A DNA stretch of 64,000 bases, taken from Synechococcus sp. BL107 (GTDB taxonomy: Bacteria > Cyanobacteriota > Cyanobacteriia > PCC-6307 > Cyanobiaceae). A program made the translations under genes and the position numbers. Under the pieces are notes generated by a model. That model was not told where the DNA came from. It saw only the letters and a program-made list of their open reading frames with translations, and ran no database searches. The DNA lies in the NCBI RefSeq assembly GCF_000153805.1, contig NZ_DS022298.1, forward strand, positions 858,756 through 922,755, read 5' to 3'. Shown piece by piece: positions 37,324-45,273 of the stretch; position 1 is the stretch's first letter, and every line of letters starts with the position of its first letter.

Positions 37324-38385
37324 ATGCTGCGTCGTCTTTCTGCAGGGTTGCTTGCCACTGCTGCTTTTGTTGCACCACTGGCTGCCACTGCACAAGAGGG
37401 TTCAGCAGAAGACCTTGGTGTGATGAGCATCAGCCTCGCTGATGTGGTCAAACCCACCATTGGTTTTCAAGGTGCACTCCAAGGTGCAGGCACACCAAAC
37501 CAAGCTGGTATTGGCGGGTTCCTTCCACTGTCTGTTGATGAGAACAGCGTTTGGTTCCTTGATGCCCTGGTCAACGCCCACTTCGGTGACCGCGATGGCT
37601 ACAGCAGCATCATCAATACCGATGTCGGTGGTGGTTACTCAACGTCTACGCGCTTGGGTTATCGCTGGCTGAACAGCGACCGCAGTTGGATGTTTGGTCT
37701 GAATGGTGGTTATGACAGCCGTTCATTGAAATCAGGTGATGCCGATACCAGCATTAACGTCACCCACAAGAAGACCGTCGGCTTCCAGCAGATCGCACTG
37801 AACGCAGAAGCAGTCTCAAGCAGCTGGACCTTGAACGGCTATGGACTGATCCCTGTGGGTGATGTCGAGCAGAAGCTCAATAGCGTTTATGAGGGCGGCG
37901 CGTTGAACACCTATGGCTTGGATGCTGGTTATTTCATCACTCCTGTTTTGAAAGCATCAGCAGGTTATTACTACCAACACCGCGATCAAGAAGATGTCGA
38001 TGGGTCTGGTGTGCGTGGACGCTTGGCTTATGAAATGACAAGTGGAGTCATAGCAGGGGTGAATATCTCCTACGACGAAGCATTTGATACCAGAGTTTCA
38101 GCAGACGTTAAAGTTCGCTTAGGTGGCGCATCTACAACAGCTCAGCGCAAAGAAGTTCAACAATTACCTGTAATCAATGCCTTAACATCAACACCAAGCA
38201 ACAGGGATGTAAGGGTGCACGATGGAGAGTTTGGCCTGGATGGCGGTGCATCTCGGTGCCAAATGACAAGGGGCGGGTCTACTAAGGTGGTGTGGTGCGA
38301 GGACCAATGGAAATACGATAAGAATGGGAATTGGGATGGGGGTTGCAGCGTTAATTCTTATTACTGTACTGGGAAGAGGAACTGA
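37324..38385 (+). CDS. Inverse-autotransporter-like beta-barrel with variable tail, paralogue 1
   Basis: 353 residues from the ATG at 37324. A signal peptide is cleaved near AATAQ, then a short linker (VVKPTIGFQGALQGAGTPNQ) leads to a beta-barrel of about 240 residues. The barrel has alternating strands and the IAT_beta-like signature STRLGYRWLNSDRSWMFGLNGGYDSR; the strand YDEAFDTRVSADVKVRLGG closes it. In intimin and invasin such barrels export the C-terminal passenger to the cell surface. Here the passenger is only about 55 residues after the junction NRDVRVHDG: Gly-rich with four Cys, ending YYCTGKRN. This plus-strand copy is separated from three minus-strand paralogues. Confidence 0.78.
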   Translation: MLRRLSAGLLATAAFVAPLAATAQEGSAEDLGVMSISLADVVKPTIGFQGALQGAGTPNQAGIGGFLPLSVDENSVWFLDALVNAHFGDRDGYSSIINTDVGGGYSTSTRLGYRWLNSDRSWMFGLNGGYDSRSLKSGDADTSINVTHKKTVGFQQIALNAEAVSSSWTLNGYGLIPVGDVEQKLNSVYEGGALNTYGLDAGYFITPVLKASAGYYYQHRDQEDVDGSGVRGRLAYEMTSGVIAGVNISYDEAFDTRVSADVKVRLGGASTTAQRKEVQQLPVINALTSTPSNRDVRVHDGEFGLDGGASRCQMTRGGSTKVVWCEDQWKYDKNGNWDGGCSVNSYYCTGKRN

Positions 38386-38488
38386 TAATCATCCGATACC
38401 CGGCACTAAATACGCAATAGACGCGAATCTCTATTGCGGTCTCAACAAGCCTTGCGTCAAAATGATTAAGCAGTAGCACTCTCCAGTC

Positions 38489-38860
38489 ATGGGAATGCGA
38501 CACAGGCGGGCTAGGCCGATGACTGGCCAGGAAGTCAGCTTGATTCTCGCGATGTTTATCGGTGGGCCAATGCTGTTGCTGCTGATCTTTGGGATCAGCT
38601 TCGAGCAATCTAAAATTGAAAGCAAGGCCAGGAGTGAACTAATAGCTAAGGGCGTTTACAAAGGCCCCTGGGGCTTTGAGTCGTGGCAAAAAGAGGCCAA
38701 CAGAACCTGCCGTAGCTGGCACTTAATTGAAGAGTCGGGGGGCGGTCCTGAACCTTGGTTCTGCGCTGATAAGTGCGATGTCCTCAAAAAGTGCGACATA
38801 ACCCGTGAGCAATCTCAACAGTGGGACAAAGTTATTTACGAACGTTGGCAAACCCAATAG
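38489..38860 (+). CDS. Single-pass membrane protein with Cys-rich outer part
   Basis: 123 residues. One hydrophobic helix (VSLILAMFIGGPMLLLLIFG, about residues 15-34) is followed by a soluble part with five Cys, including FCADKCDVLKKCD. No family recognised. It follows barrel gene 1 on the same strand, so co-expression is possible. Confidence 0.5.
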   Translation: MGMRHRRARPMTGQEVSLILAMFIGGPMLLLLIFGISFEQSKIESKARSELIAKGVYKGPWGFESWQKEANRTCRSWHLIEESGGGPEPWFCADKCDVLKKCDITREQSQQWDKVIYERWQTQ

Positions 38861-38888
38861 CAATCAGCAGCGGAAGCAGTAAGCCGAC

Positions 38889-39446
38889 TTACGACTGCCC
38901 AGGATCTTCCTGAGCGGCCTGCCGCATTTTTTCCCAGTGAAGGCGGTTGCGAAGCTTCTGATCCTCTCCTCTCTCTTCACGCTCACGCTGCAGCCTTGCT
39001 TCACGCTCGCGGGCGCGAATTTCACCTTGCTGTTTTCTCTGAAGAGACCACCAGTCATCGCCTTGATTGGGGTTCTGCGCAGGCTGAGGAGTATCCCAAA
39101 GCTTGGGATCAGTGGACGGAGGCTTCGGCTCAGGCAAAGGCTGAGACGGTCTTTTCCAGCCCGACAACTGTTGCGTAGGAGTACCTTCCGGCTTTATCCA
39201 TCCCAGCGCAAGCCGCGCTTGTTCGACCTGATAGTTATTTAAACGGAAGTATTCTGTCTGCGGGATACGCACATTTTGAAATAGCTTATGCAGCTCTTGC
39301 TCAAGATTTAAACTGCGATCTGTGACTAAAGACTGGACCAGAACACAGGGCTGAAGCTGTTTTAGACGCCTCTCAAGATTTGCGGTGTGTCCAATTTTAT
39401 ATAAATCTCCATTACGGATTAGGTATACATATCCAACATTCATCAT
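38889..39446 (-). CDS. GIY-YIG-superfamily (T5orf172/MUG113-type) nuclease-like protein
   Basis: 185 residues. The first 60 carry the GIY-YIG-related pattern GYVYLIRNGDLYKIGHTANLERRL followed by LEQELHKLFQNVRIPQTEYFRL, as in T5orf172/MUG113 domains, which occur in phages and mobile elements. The C-terminal 90 residues are low-complexity, Arg/Glu/Gln-rich and probably coiled coil. Possibly a homing or defence nuclease. It overlaps the upstream small membrane protein gene by 4 bases. Confidence 0.7.
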   Translation of the reverse strand: MMNVGYVYLIRNGDLYKIGHTANLERRLKQLQPCVLVQSLVTDRSLNLEQELHKLFQNVRIPQTEYFRLNNYQVEQARLALGWIKPEGTPTQQLSGWKRPSQPLPEPKPPSTDPKLWDTPQPAQNPNQGDDWWSLQRKQQGEIRAREREARLQREREERGEDQKLRNRLHWEKMRQAAQEDPGQS

Positions 39447-39742
39447 GGCCTCAACTTTCCAACGCCGTACCCCACCAGCAATCCAACAGCTGTACCAATG
39501 GCACCTGAGCTGAGCTGAGTCTTCTCGGTTTTGTTGAGGCTTTCACCTACAAGGAACGTCGCCCCAATGCCTAGAAGCAACAACGCCCCGACAACGACAG
39601 CATCAAGGGACTGATTTTTTGGCTTCTCGTCATTGTCACCGACCCAACCGCCTTGCTTTACAGGAGGCTTTCCAGGTGGTTGCTGCTTGGCGTCGAGTTC
39701 CCGCTCAATCCTGCTGAGTTCCTTTTCGGCGTCGCTTGTCAT
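39443..39742 (-). CDS. Small membrane protein, paralogue of the 23.5-kb gene
   Basis: 99 residues: acidic N-terminal helix (KELSRIERELDAK), Pro-rich linker, hydrophobic helix AVVVGALLLLGIGATFLVGE, and Gly-rich C-terminal segment GTAVGLLVGYGVGKLRP. Strongly similar along its length to the gene at 23528-23830 outside the island. Coupled by overlap to the GIY-YIG gene. Confidence 0.65.
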   Translation of the reverse strand: MTSDAEKELSRIERELDAKQQPPGKPPVKQGGWVGDNDEKPKNQSLDAVVVGALLLLGIGATFLVGESLNKTEKTQLSSGAIGTAVGLLVGYGVGKLRP

Positions 39743-39832
39743 GACCTGATTCTTGCAAGCACTCCTGCCGACGGCAAAGGTTGGTGGAGTCTTGTCTTAC
39801 CCAGTCTTGTGCGGTCAGCTTGCCAACCGCGC

Positions 39833-39997
39833 ATGATGTCCTTTGGCCGAGCACCTGCAGTGATCACCCTTCCGAGAGCACTGTTCAGCTGGAAGACCGC
39901 AGTAATCCTTACAGGCGTAAAGCTGGCGACACTTGCAGTGGTACTTGGCCTAGCCCGTGCAGGGCTTCTTCCAGTCTGGTTCCCGCATTGGGACTAA
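39833..39997 (+). CDS. 54-aa single-helix membrane peptide
   Basis: From ATG ATG at 39833: a basic N-terminal part (PRALFSWKT) and one hydrophobic helix (LATLAVVLGLARAGLLPVWF). Plausible but unsupported beyond composition. Confidence 0.35.
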   Translation: MMSFGRAPAVITLPRALFSWKTAVILTGVKLATLAVVLGLARAGLLPVWFPHWD

Positions 39998-40190
39998 TCC
40001 GCCTCAGGAACCCTGCTCAAAAGTGTTTTGGCGATTTTGGCGGCTTTGTTTATGGCGTTGACCAGCACTGCCGCACAGTCCTGGGCTGCAAGCTCCGCAG
40101 AGGTCAGCTGCAACAGGGACAACACCTCACCAAGCACTGCAAATACTAGTCCTCGGGGTCAAATATGGAAAACAGAGGCACAGTAGTTGC

Positions 40191-40940
40191 ATGAAACGAC
40201 TCTTGGTACTTGTTCCGCTTGCTTGCTTGAGCCTTTGCGCCTGCGAAAGCGAAACATGGCAAAAAGCAAACTATCTCCAAACAGCAGCATCAAACCTTTA
40301 TAAGAGTGGATTCGAGAAAGTAGTAATTGATTCTTCAACCAAGGTTTTGGAAATAGAAGATCATGCTGAGGCTTATTACATGAGGGGCGCTGCTAGAGAC
40401 GATCTAGGCCAATACTCATTAGCGAAACAAGATCTGCTTAAAGCTATAGACATGAATAATGGAATCGCAAAATACCATTATGTACTAGGCAATGCATACG
40501 TTGATACAAACGAGCAAGAGCTTGCAATTGCCTCATTCACAAAGGCAATTGAGTTATCTCCTAAGCATATAAATGCGATCGGAAATCGAGCCAATGCGCG
40601 GAGGAAATCCGGCGATTACCAGGGGGCGTTAGATGATTTCACGAAGGCAATTGCCATTGAACCCAATCACGCCAACAACATAAGAATGAGAGGTAATGTC
40701 AAATATGAAATTGGTGATTACAGCGGAGCACTTCAGGACTTCAATAAGGCAGTAGCCATTGATCCAAAAATCGCAGACAACACATCCTGGTCAACTGGCG
40801 TACATGCAGACATCTACTACGACAGAGCGTATGCATTTTCAAAGCTAGGAGAACCCGAAAGTGCATGTTCTGACTTCGAGAAAGCATCATCCCTTGGAAA
40901 CACTTCTGCTTTAGAAGTTTTTAACGATTTCTGCAAATAA
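40191..40940 (+). CDS. TPR-repeat lipoprotein
   Basis: 249 residues. An N-terminal signal with lipobox LCAC (about residues 16-19) predicts membrane anchoring. At least four tetratricopeptide repeats follow, e.g. AEAYYMRGAARDDLGQYSLA, HINAIGNRANARRKSGDYQG, GDYSGALQDFNKAVAIDP and DIYYDRAYAFSKLGEPESA. TPRs bind proteins; an outer-membrane assembly or scaffold role is possible given the neighbouring barrel genes, but that is speculation. The next gene starts immediately after the stop. Confidence 0.75.
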   Translation: MKRLLVLVPLACLSLCACESETWQKANYLQTAASNLYKSGFEKVVIDSSTKVLEIEDHAEAYYMRGAARDDLGQYSLAKQDLLKAIDMNNGIAKYHYVLGNAYVDTNEQELAIASFTKAIELSPKHINAIGNRANARRKSGDYQGALDDFTKAIAIEPNHANNIRMRGNVKYEIGDYSGALQDFNKAVAIDPKIADNTSWSTGVHADIYYDRAYAFSKLGEPESACSDFEKASSLGNTSALEVFNDFCK

Positions 40941-41183
40941 ATGCCAAAATACATGACCCGAGGAGAAACATTCCTCTTCTGGATTTGGTTTTTTTCAATA
41001 CCGCTGGCGTTCTGGAAAATTGGAAATATACTTATTTGCAATAGCTGCAAAGGGCCAGAAAATCTTTTCATATTGCTAATTACTTTAGGTGCATATTTTT
41101 TATATTTAAAATTTAGCTTTAAGCTCTTCTTTGAAACGATACCAGCATTGGTTCGTTTTTTTGAAAGCAAGCGAGGAAAATGA
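40941..41183 (+). CDS. Small membrane protein downstream of the TPR lipoprotein
   Basis: 80 residues, starting directly after the TPR stop codon. Two hydrophobic helices (LFWIWFFSIPLAFWKIG and LFILLITLGAYFLYLKF) with a Cys pair in the loop (CNSCKG). Unknown family; same operon. Confidence 0.5.
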   Translation: MPKYMTRGETFLFWIWFFSIPLAFWKIGNILICNSCKGPENLFILLITLGAYFLYLKFSFKLFFETIPALVRFFESKRGK

Positions 41184-41215
41184 TTATCTTGTTTCTACAA
41201 TTGCGGTAAGACCAG

Positions 41216-41428
41216 TTACGCCTCACGTCCAGGTCGGCTACCAGCACGCTCATCATCAGTGAGGTAATCCGCGATGAGGGGTGAGTTATCACCTCTCTCA
41301 ATGGCAACGATCTCACGCTCGATGTTTTCGATAAAGAGTTGATTCCCGTTTCGCTTTGCAACCTCCAGAACTTTGTTGAGTCTTTGAAGTTCAGCCTCTG
41401 CTTCGGTGTTTTTGTCCTCGGTAGTCAT
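41216..41428 (-). CDS. Small acidic hypothetical protein
   Basis: 70 residues, helical and charged (AEAELQRLNKVLEVAKRNG), ending SRPGREA. Unknown family. Confidence 0.45.
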   Translation of the reverse strand: MTTEDKNTEAEAELQRLNKVLEVAKRNGNQLFIENIEREIVAIERGDNSPLIADYLTDDERAGSRPGREA

Positions 41429-41645
41429 TGGGCTGTTTAGGTGGCTCCTGATGTTGTAGCTATTTGCCGAAACCTTTTAAATGACAGCGATTGGATCAGT
41501 TCATAGCCGCGACCGATGGACTCGGTGCCCGCTGGTTGAGTTGATGCCCAGTCCGCATATCCAATCGAGCTGGCGCATCGACATCACCCCACCTCCTGTT
41601 TGTAGGTGAGTAGTCCATATCAGAATTAGGTATGAACGATCCTGC

Positions 41646-41789
41646 TCAGAGACCTATTTGACTGAGGATTCCCTGGCCCGTCAGTAGTTCGGTGCCTAAT
41701 CCGATTACAAAGCCCAGCATTGCGAGGCGACCGTTCCAAGTCTCAGCAAAGTTGCTGAAGCCGAATCGGGAGTGGGTTGAATTAGTCAT
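41646..41789 (-). CDS. hli: High-light-inducible protein (HLIP/Scp, one-helix CAB-like)
   Basis: Read directly from the minus strand: 47 residues with the diagnostic chlorophyll-binding helix FAETWNGRLAMLGFVIGLGTE and the tail LLTGQGILSQIG. The ExxNxR-type motif (E16 to R21) is the chlorophyll ligand region. HLIPs protect photosystem assembly intermediates under high light or stress and are frequent cargo of cyanophages and islands in marine cyanobacteria. Located in the island between hypothetical genes. Confidence 0.9.
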   Translation of the reverse strand: MTNSTHSRFGFSNFAETWNGRLAMLGFVIGLGTELLTGQGILSQIGL

Positions 41790-41841
41790 GTCATTGGTTA
41801 AGTAGTGAAGCCCCACAAGGTGAGGCTTTGATTTGCTGCGA

Positions 41842-42012
41842 TCAGCCAGCTACAGCAGAAATGCTGTAGGGCGCTTCTGGAGAGCTAGTGGGCATTGGGT
41901 CGAGCTTCCCTTGAGCTAGGGCTGCTGCACGGATGTACATCTCGCTGGAGGTATTCCCAGCAGCTTCTAATGCTTTGGCAACGACATCCCAGTTGCGGAC
42001 TTCAGTAGACAT
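41842..42012 (-). CDS. 56-aa hypothetical peptide beside the modification genes
   Basis: From the ATG at 42012: helical N-terminal part (VRNWDVVAKALEAAGNTSSE) and a short Pro/Ser-rich tail ending APYSISAVAG. It lies 5' of the HprK-like gene and 52 bp upstream of the HLIP gene on the same strand. The helical leader plus short tail could suit a modified-peptide precursor, but it has no Cys and no known leader family is recognised. Confidence 0.45.
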   Translation of the reverse strand: MSTEVRNWDVVAKALEAAGNTSSEMYIRAAALAQGKLDPMPTSSPEAPYSISAVAG

Positions 42013-42195
42013 TTGAGATTGTTTGAACGATGCAACAACCATCGCCAGCCAACTGATTTGGTCGTGACGGTGAAAACCGCCAAGGAACCGAACACGCAAA
42101 AACAATTGGCTACTGATAAGTGGGGATTGGCATTCAGCAGACACTCTCCCTATTTGGCGGCATGCTCCACGACACCAGGATGAAAGAGCAATCAT

Positions 42196-42384
42196 TCACC
42201 GATCCCCCTCACAGAGGAACTCTCCACCACCTTTTCGGCGGAGAAACTCTTTTGCCATCAATCTCGATAACGCTTCCGATGGTGTCTTCTTTAGTTCCAC
42301 AGCCATTTGGGTAAGCGGGATGAGAGCAAACTCTTCTCCTTGATCAAGTGGCATTTCAGTGAGTTCTTGCAAGCTCAGACCCAA
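42196..42384 (-). CDS. 62-aa hypothetical protein
   Basis: A helical small protein starting MGLSLQELTEMPLDQGEEF with a basic C-terminal part (RLMAKEFLRRKGGGEFL). Divergent from the HprK-like gene. Unknown. Confidence 0.4.
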   Translation of the reverse strand: MGLSLQELTEMPLDQGEEFALIPLTQMAVELKKTPSEALSRLMAKEFLRRKGGGEFLCEGDR

Positions 42385-42417
42385 TCACGAGAGACTCCAT
42401 GAAACCTCACTAATTCG

Positions 42418-43428
42418 TTGATCAAACCTCATCGCTATTGCGCCCTGGGAGCAGAGATCAGCAGCGATTTGGTTTTGCCAGAACTGCAAACTTCCGATTC
42501 AGCCAGTGATGCGCTGGTGCAAATCCAACAGGGTGATCATCGGCAATGGCCCAGCCTTGAGCCAAGCCCTCACAGCACGCCAACACTGCAGTTAGCACCT
42601 CAAGATTGGCGTCTGGAACTGGAAGGCATTGGCTGGTTTCGTGCCACTGGTGGTGAGCGTTTGGAATGGCAGCGCTGGGATGACAGCGTCAGTGACCGCG
42701 ACATCCGCACTTTTGCTGTCACCAGTGGACTTGGAGCCTTAGCGATCCAGCGCGGTGCATTGGTTTTGCATGGAACAGCGCTGGAGCGCGATGGTGAGGC
42801 CATCCTCCTGTTGGGCCATCCAGCTGCAGGAAAGTCCACCCTGGCCTGGTGTTTAATCCAAGAAGGGTGGCGCTTATTGAGTAGTGAGCTGGTAGCCGTT
42901 GGTAGTGATGGGATAGTGCAGCCAGGGATGCGTCAACTCAAGCTTTGGTACGACGCTGTTGTGGCTTTGGAATTGAATTGGGCGCAGCTACCACCTGTAC
43001 GTAAGGGACTTAAGCGATATGCATTGCTAGCTGAAGAGTTAACTTGCATGCCACAGCCAACACCATTACGGCTGATCTATGCCTTAAATCGCGCCAAAGA
43101 AGAATCGGGCAAAGAGGAGGATGCCGATGAGGCAGAAGATGAAATGGAAAAAGTATCTATTAAGGCTTCACGCAATTTCTCACAAACAAATGCCTTAATG
43201 CGCCTGCGCAACCAAGCCTTTCACGCCAGGATGTATCGAGGCATGGATGCAGAAGCTCAACTGTTTATGCAGGCAGCTGCACTAGCTCGAATGGTGCCGT
43301 TGCATGCCTTGGTTGTTCCAGATGGAATCAAAGCAATGGCCGAAAGCCTGAAGAAGGTGGAACTGATGCAACCAGAATCGATGCAACAGCGCAGAGCAGC
43401 CACAGAAGAGGACGCAAGCAATGACTGA
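42418..43428 (+). CDS. HPr kinase-like protein (HprK-related, non-PTS)
   Basis: 336 residues. The N-terminal 110 residues are a beta-rich domain starting YCALGAEISSDLVLPEL, as in HprK-related proteins linked to PqqD systems. The P-loop GHPAAGKSTLAWCL sits near residue 132, preceded by RGALVLHGTAL, and LLSSELVAV holds the HprK-type acidic motif after the loop. Genuine HPr kinase phosphorylates Ser46 of HPr; related kinases in lasso-peptide and HPr-rel-A loci act on other substrates, including peptide tails. An acidic insertion (EEDADEAEDEMEK) lies near residue 240. The stop overlaps the sulfotransferase start by 8 bases. Confidence 0.75.
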   Translation: MIKPHRYCALGAEISSDLVLPELQTSDSASDALVQIQQGDHRQWPSLEPSPHSTPTLQLAPQDWRLELEGIGWFRATGGERLEWQRWDDSVSDRDIRTFAVTSGLGALAIQRGALVLHGTALERDGEAILLLGHPAAGKSTLAWCLIQEGWRLLSSELVAVGSDGIVQPGMRQLKLWYDAVVALELNWAQLPPVRKGLKRYALLAEELTCMPQPTPLRLIYALNRAKEESGKEEDADEAEDEMEKVSIKASRNFSQTNALMRLRNQAFHARMYRGMDAEAQLFMQAAALARMVPLHALVVPDGIKAMAESLKKVELMQPESMQQRRAATEEDASND

Positions 43429-44302
43429 CGATCACAGCTACTGGTATCTGGCTTCTTATCCAAAATCAGGCAACACCTGGTGCAGGGTTTTTATTACTGA
43501 ATTGATGAGGCTGTCAGGAGACAATCCTGGAGAACAACTAAATCTTAATCAAGATATTGAAACTGGAGCGATTGCCTCATCCAGGCTTTGGCTGGACGAT
43601 CAATTAGGGATCAATAGTTGCGATCTAAGTTTTAGTGAACTTGATCCATTACGCGGACGTGCTGGTGCCAGTGCGTGGCTATTCGCAGAAGGAGAGCGCT
43701 TTCACAAAGTGCATGATGCATTTAAATCTCCTGATTCCCGTGGGCGCCCAGTGGTGAGTACAACAGGCTGCTCTGGAGTGGTTTATATCCTGCGCCACCC
43801 GGAAGATGTGGCCGTGTCACTGAGTCACTTCTTCTCATGGCCGCTGGATCGATGCGTTGACTCCCTGCTTGATCCCAATGCAGCGCTGGTGCCAGGGGAA
43901 CGCTTTGGCGGCCACCAGGTGCGGCAATACATGGGCCGCTGGGATCAACATGTGCGCTCATGGGCTGATCAAACTCAGCTACCGGTGTTGATCATGCGTT
44001 ATGAAGACATGCTAGCAAAAGGATCAGAAACATTCACTGAATTAGCAACCTTTTTAGGGCTTACTACTGACTCAAAACTCATTAATCAGGCTTTAGAAAA
44101 TACATCCATCGATCGACTAAAGAAATTGGAGGAAGATGTTGATGGCTTTGCAGAAAAACCTGCCGGTTGTGAGCGGTTCTTTCGCTCAGGTCGTACCGGA
44201 GAAGGAGCGGAACAACTTTCAATTGAGCAGCGAAAGCGTCTAGCAAATGGATTGTCTGAAGCGATGAATCGCTTTGAATACGAAGGGCCAGAAGTTGACT
44301 GA
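43421..44302 (+). CDS. PAPS-dependent sulfotransferase
   Basis: 293 residues of the sulfotransferase domain family. The 5'-phosphosulfate loop YPKSGNTWCRVFI is near residue 13, and the 3'-phosphate motif YILRHPEDVAVSLSHFF near 125. A C-terminal FFRSGRTGEGAEQLS corresponds to the PAPS-binding 'RKGxxGxW' loop. It transfers sulfate from PAPS to a hydroxyl of a protein, sugar or small molecule. It is translationally coupled to the HprK-like gene and overlaps the acetyltransferase-like gene by 29 bases, so the three products likely work on the same substrate. Confidence 0.85.
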   Translation: MTDDHSYWYLASYPKSGNTWCRVFITELMRLSGDNPGEQLNLNQDIETGAIASSRLWLDDQLGINSCDLSFSELDPLRGRAGASAWLFAEGERFHKVHDAFKSPDSRGRPVVSTTGCSGVVYILRHPEDVAVSLSHFFSWPLDRCVDSLLDPNAALVPGERFGGHQVRQYMGRWDQHVRSWADQTQLPVLIMRYEDMLAKGSETFTELATFLGLTTDSKLINQALENTSIDRLKKLEEDVDGFAEKPAGCERFFRSGRTGEGAEQLSIEQRKRLANGLSEAMNRFEYEGPEVD

Positions 44303-44840
44303 TCCTCGAATTGAATTTGTATTTGGAGAGGTGAATGATCAGCTAAATCGTGAGTTGAGAGCTTTCTGGAGCCAGCATGGAAATGCATATCAAGAAGAAT
44401 TGAAGTCGTTTCAAGCAACACTAAGCAATAGCCAGAAGCGCATGGGTCTACTTAAGAAGCCTATATCAAGACAGCCAGCCGCAGTCTCACGTGATCGATT
44501 AGGCGCAATTAATGGCATTGTATTTGTTGTACTTAGAGAACTAGAAACTTCACTAGATCTCGGAAGCCATGCCTACTTTCAACGCATGTATATAGTCCCA
44601 GAATCCAGGCGGCCACGTTTGGCGAATCAACTATTTAGAGCATTTCTTCACGGGTTTGATCATGATGCAGAGAAACGTGATCATCGAGCAAAGGTCTTAC
44701 TAGCTGAAAACATTAATCCTGGCTTGCAGAAGACATTCATGCGGCGTTATTTTGCACGCCTTGGTTTCCAAATGCTTGGAGGGAATCAACTTGGCGGTGA
44801 AATTTGGGTAAGAAGGCTCAAAACACACTTTTCATTTTAA
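44274..44840 (+). CDS. GNAT-like acetyltransferase, third gene of the modification operon
   Basis: 188 residues from a TTG at 44274, overlapping the sulfotransferase 3' end. The central part GAINGIVFVVLRELETSLDL and the loop FQRMYIVPESRRPRLANQLFRAFL look like the beta4-loop-alpha3 acetyl-CoA region of GNAT enzymes. The C-terminal FMRRYFARLGFQMLGG matches the usual final helix and strand. The acceptor is unknown. It converges with the PqqD gene, overlapping by 4 bases. Confidence 0.6.
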   Translation: MNTKGQKLTDPRIEFVFGEVNDQLNRELRAFWSQHGNAYQEELKSFQATLSNSQKRMGLLKKPISRQPAAVSRDRLGAINGIVFVVLRELETSLDLGSHAYFQRMYIVPESRRPRLANQLFRAFLHGFDHDAEKRDHRAKVLLAENINPGLQKTFMRRYFARLGFQMLGGNQLGGEIWVRRLKTHFSF

Positions 44841-45136
44841 TCGTCAACCACGACAATCACATTCTTTTCCAAGGCAGCCTCCAGCCAAGCTTCAACAGAC
44901 AACTTGCATTCATCTGGGGCGACTTCATATTCGTCCTGTAAATGCTTGCAGATTTCAGGCAACGTTGGCTGAGCTTTCAATACCTTCCAAATGGCTGAGC
45001 CTGTCTCATTAAGAACAAGATAGTCGCAGGTTTTACTTTGAAATAATGCGACTTCGCCATCGAGTTCTGTGCAGACAGCGTGGTGGTGCTGTTTGAATCG
45101 TTTGGTGCTGCTTGTCATCAAGCGTTGAAAGCTCAT
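44837..45136 (-). CDS. PqqD-family protein (RRE-type peptide-binding domain)
   Basis: 99 residues with the PqqD/RRE winged-helix fold: strands VCTELDGEVALFQSKTCDYLVLNETGSA are followed by helices IWKVLKAQPTLPEICKHL and CKLSVEAWLEAALEKNVI. In RiPP pathways this domain binds precursor leaders and presents them to modifying enzymes; a PqqD homologue with an HprK-like kinase is the pairing seen in HPr-rel-A type loci. It is transcribed in the same direction as the three barrel genes just upstream and converges with the modification operon, which ties the two groups together. Confidence 0.75.
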   Translation of the reverse strand: MSFQRLMTSSTKRFKQHHHAVCTELDGEVALFQSKTCDYLVLNETGSAIWKVLKAQPTLPEICKHLQDEYEVAPDECKLSVEAWLEAALEKNVIVVVDD

Positions 45137-45273
45137 GATCTGTATCTAGCCAAATCATGGCATGGATCAATTTTGAGGGGATGCAACACAAAGAGCGGGC
45201 TGCAACAGCAGGACGGGCAGGGATATAGCGGCATCGACCGGTGAAACGCAGCTGCTGGCAGTTTATTGCGAAG

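Noticed and set aside
40013-40186. Frame encoding a signal-peptide-like stretch (ending around TAAQSWA) and a short Ser/Asn-rich tail
   Set aside because: Needs a CTG or TTG start without ribosome site, only one Cys, and no relation to neighbours; too weak to call.
42418-45136. Lasso-peptide biosynthetic cluster
   Set aside because: HprK-like kinase and PqqD-like protein are present, but there is no asparagine-synthetase-like cyclase and no transglutaminase-like protease.
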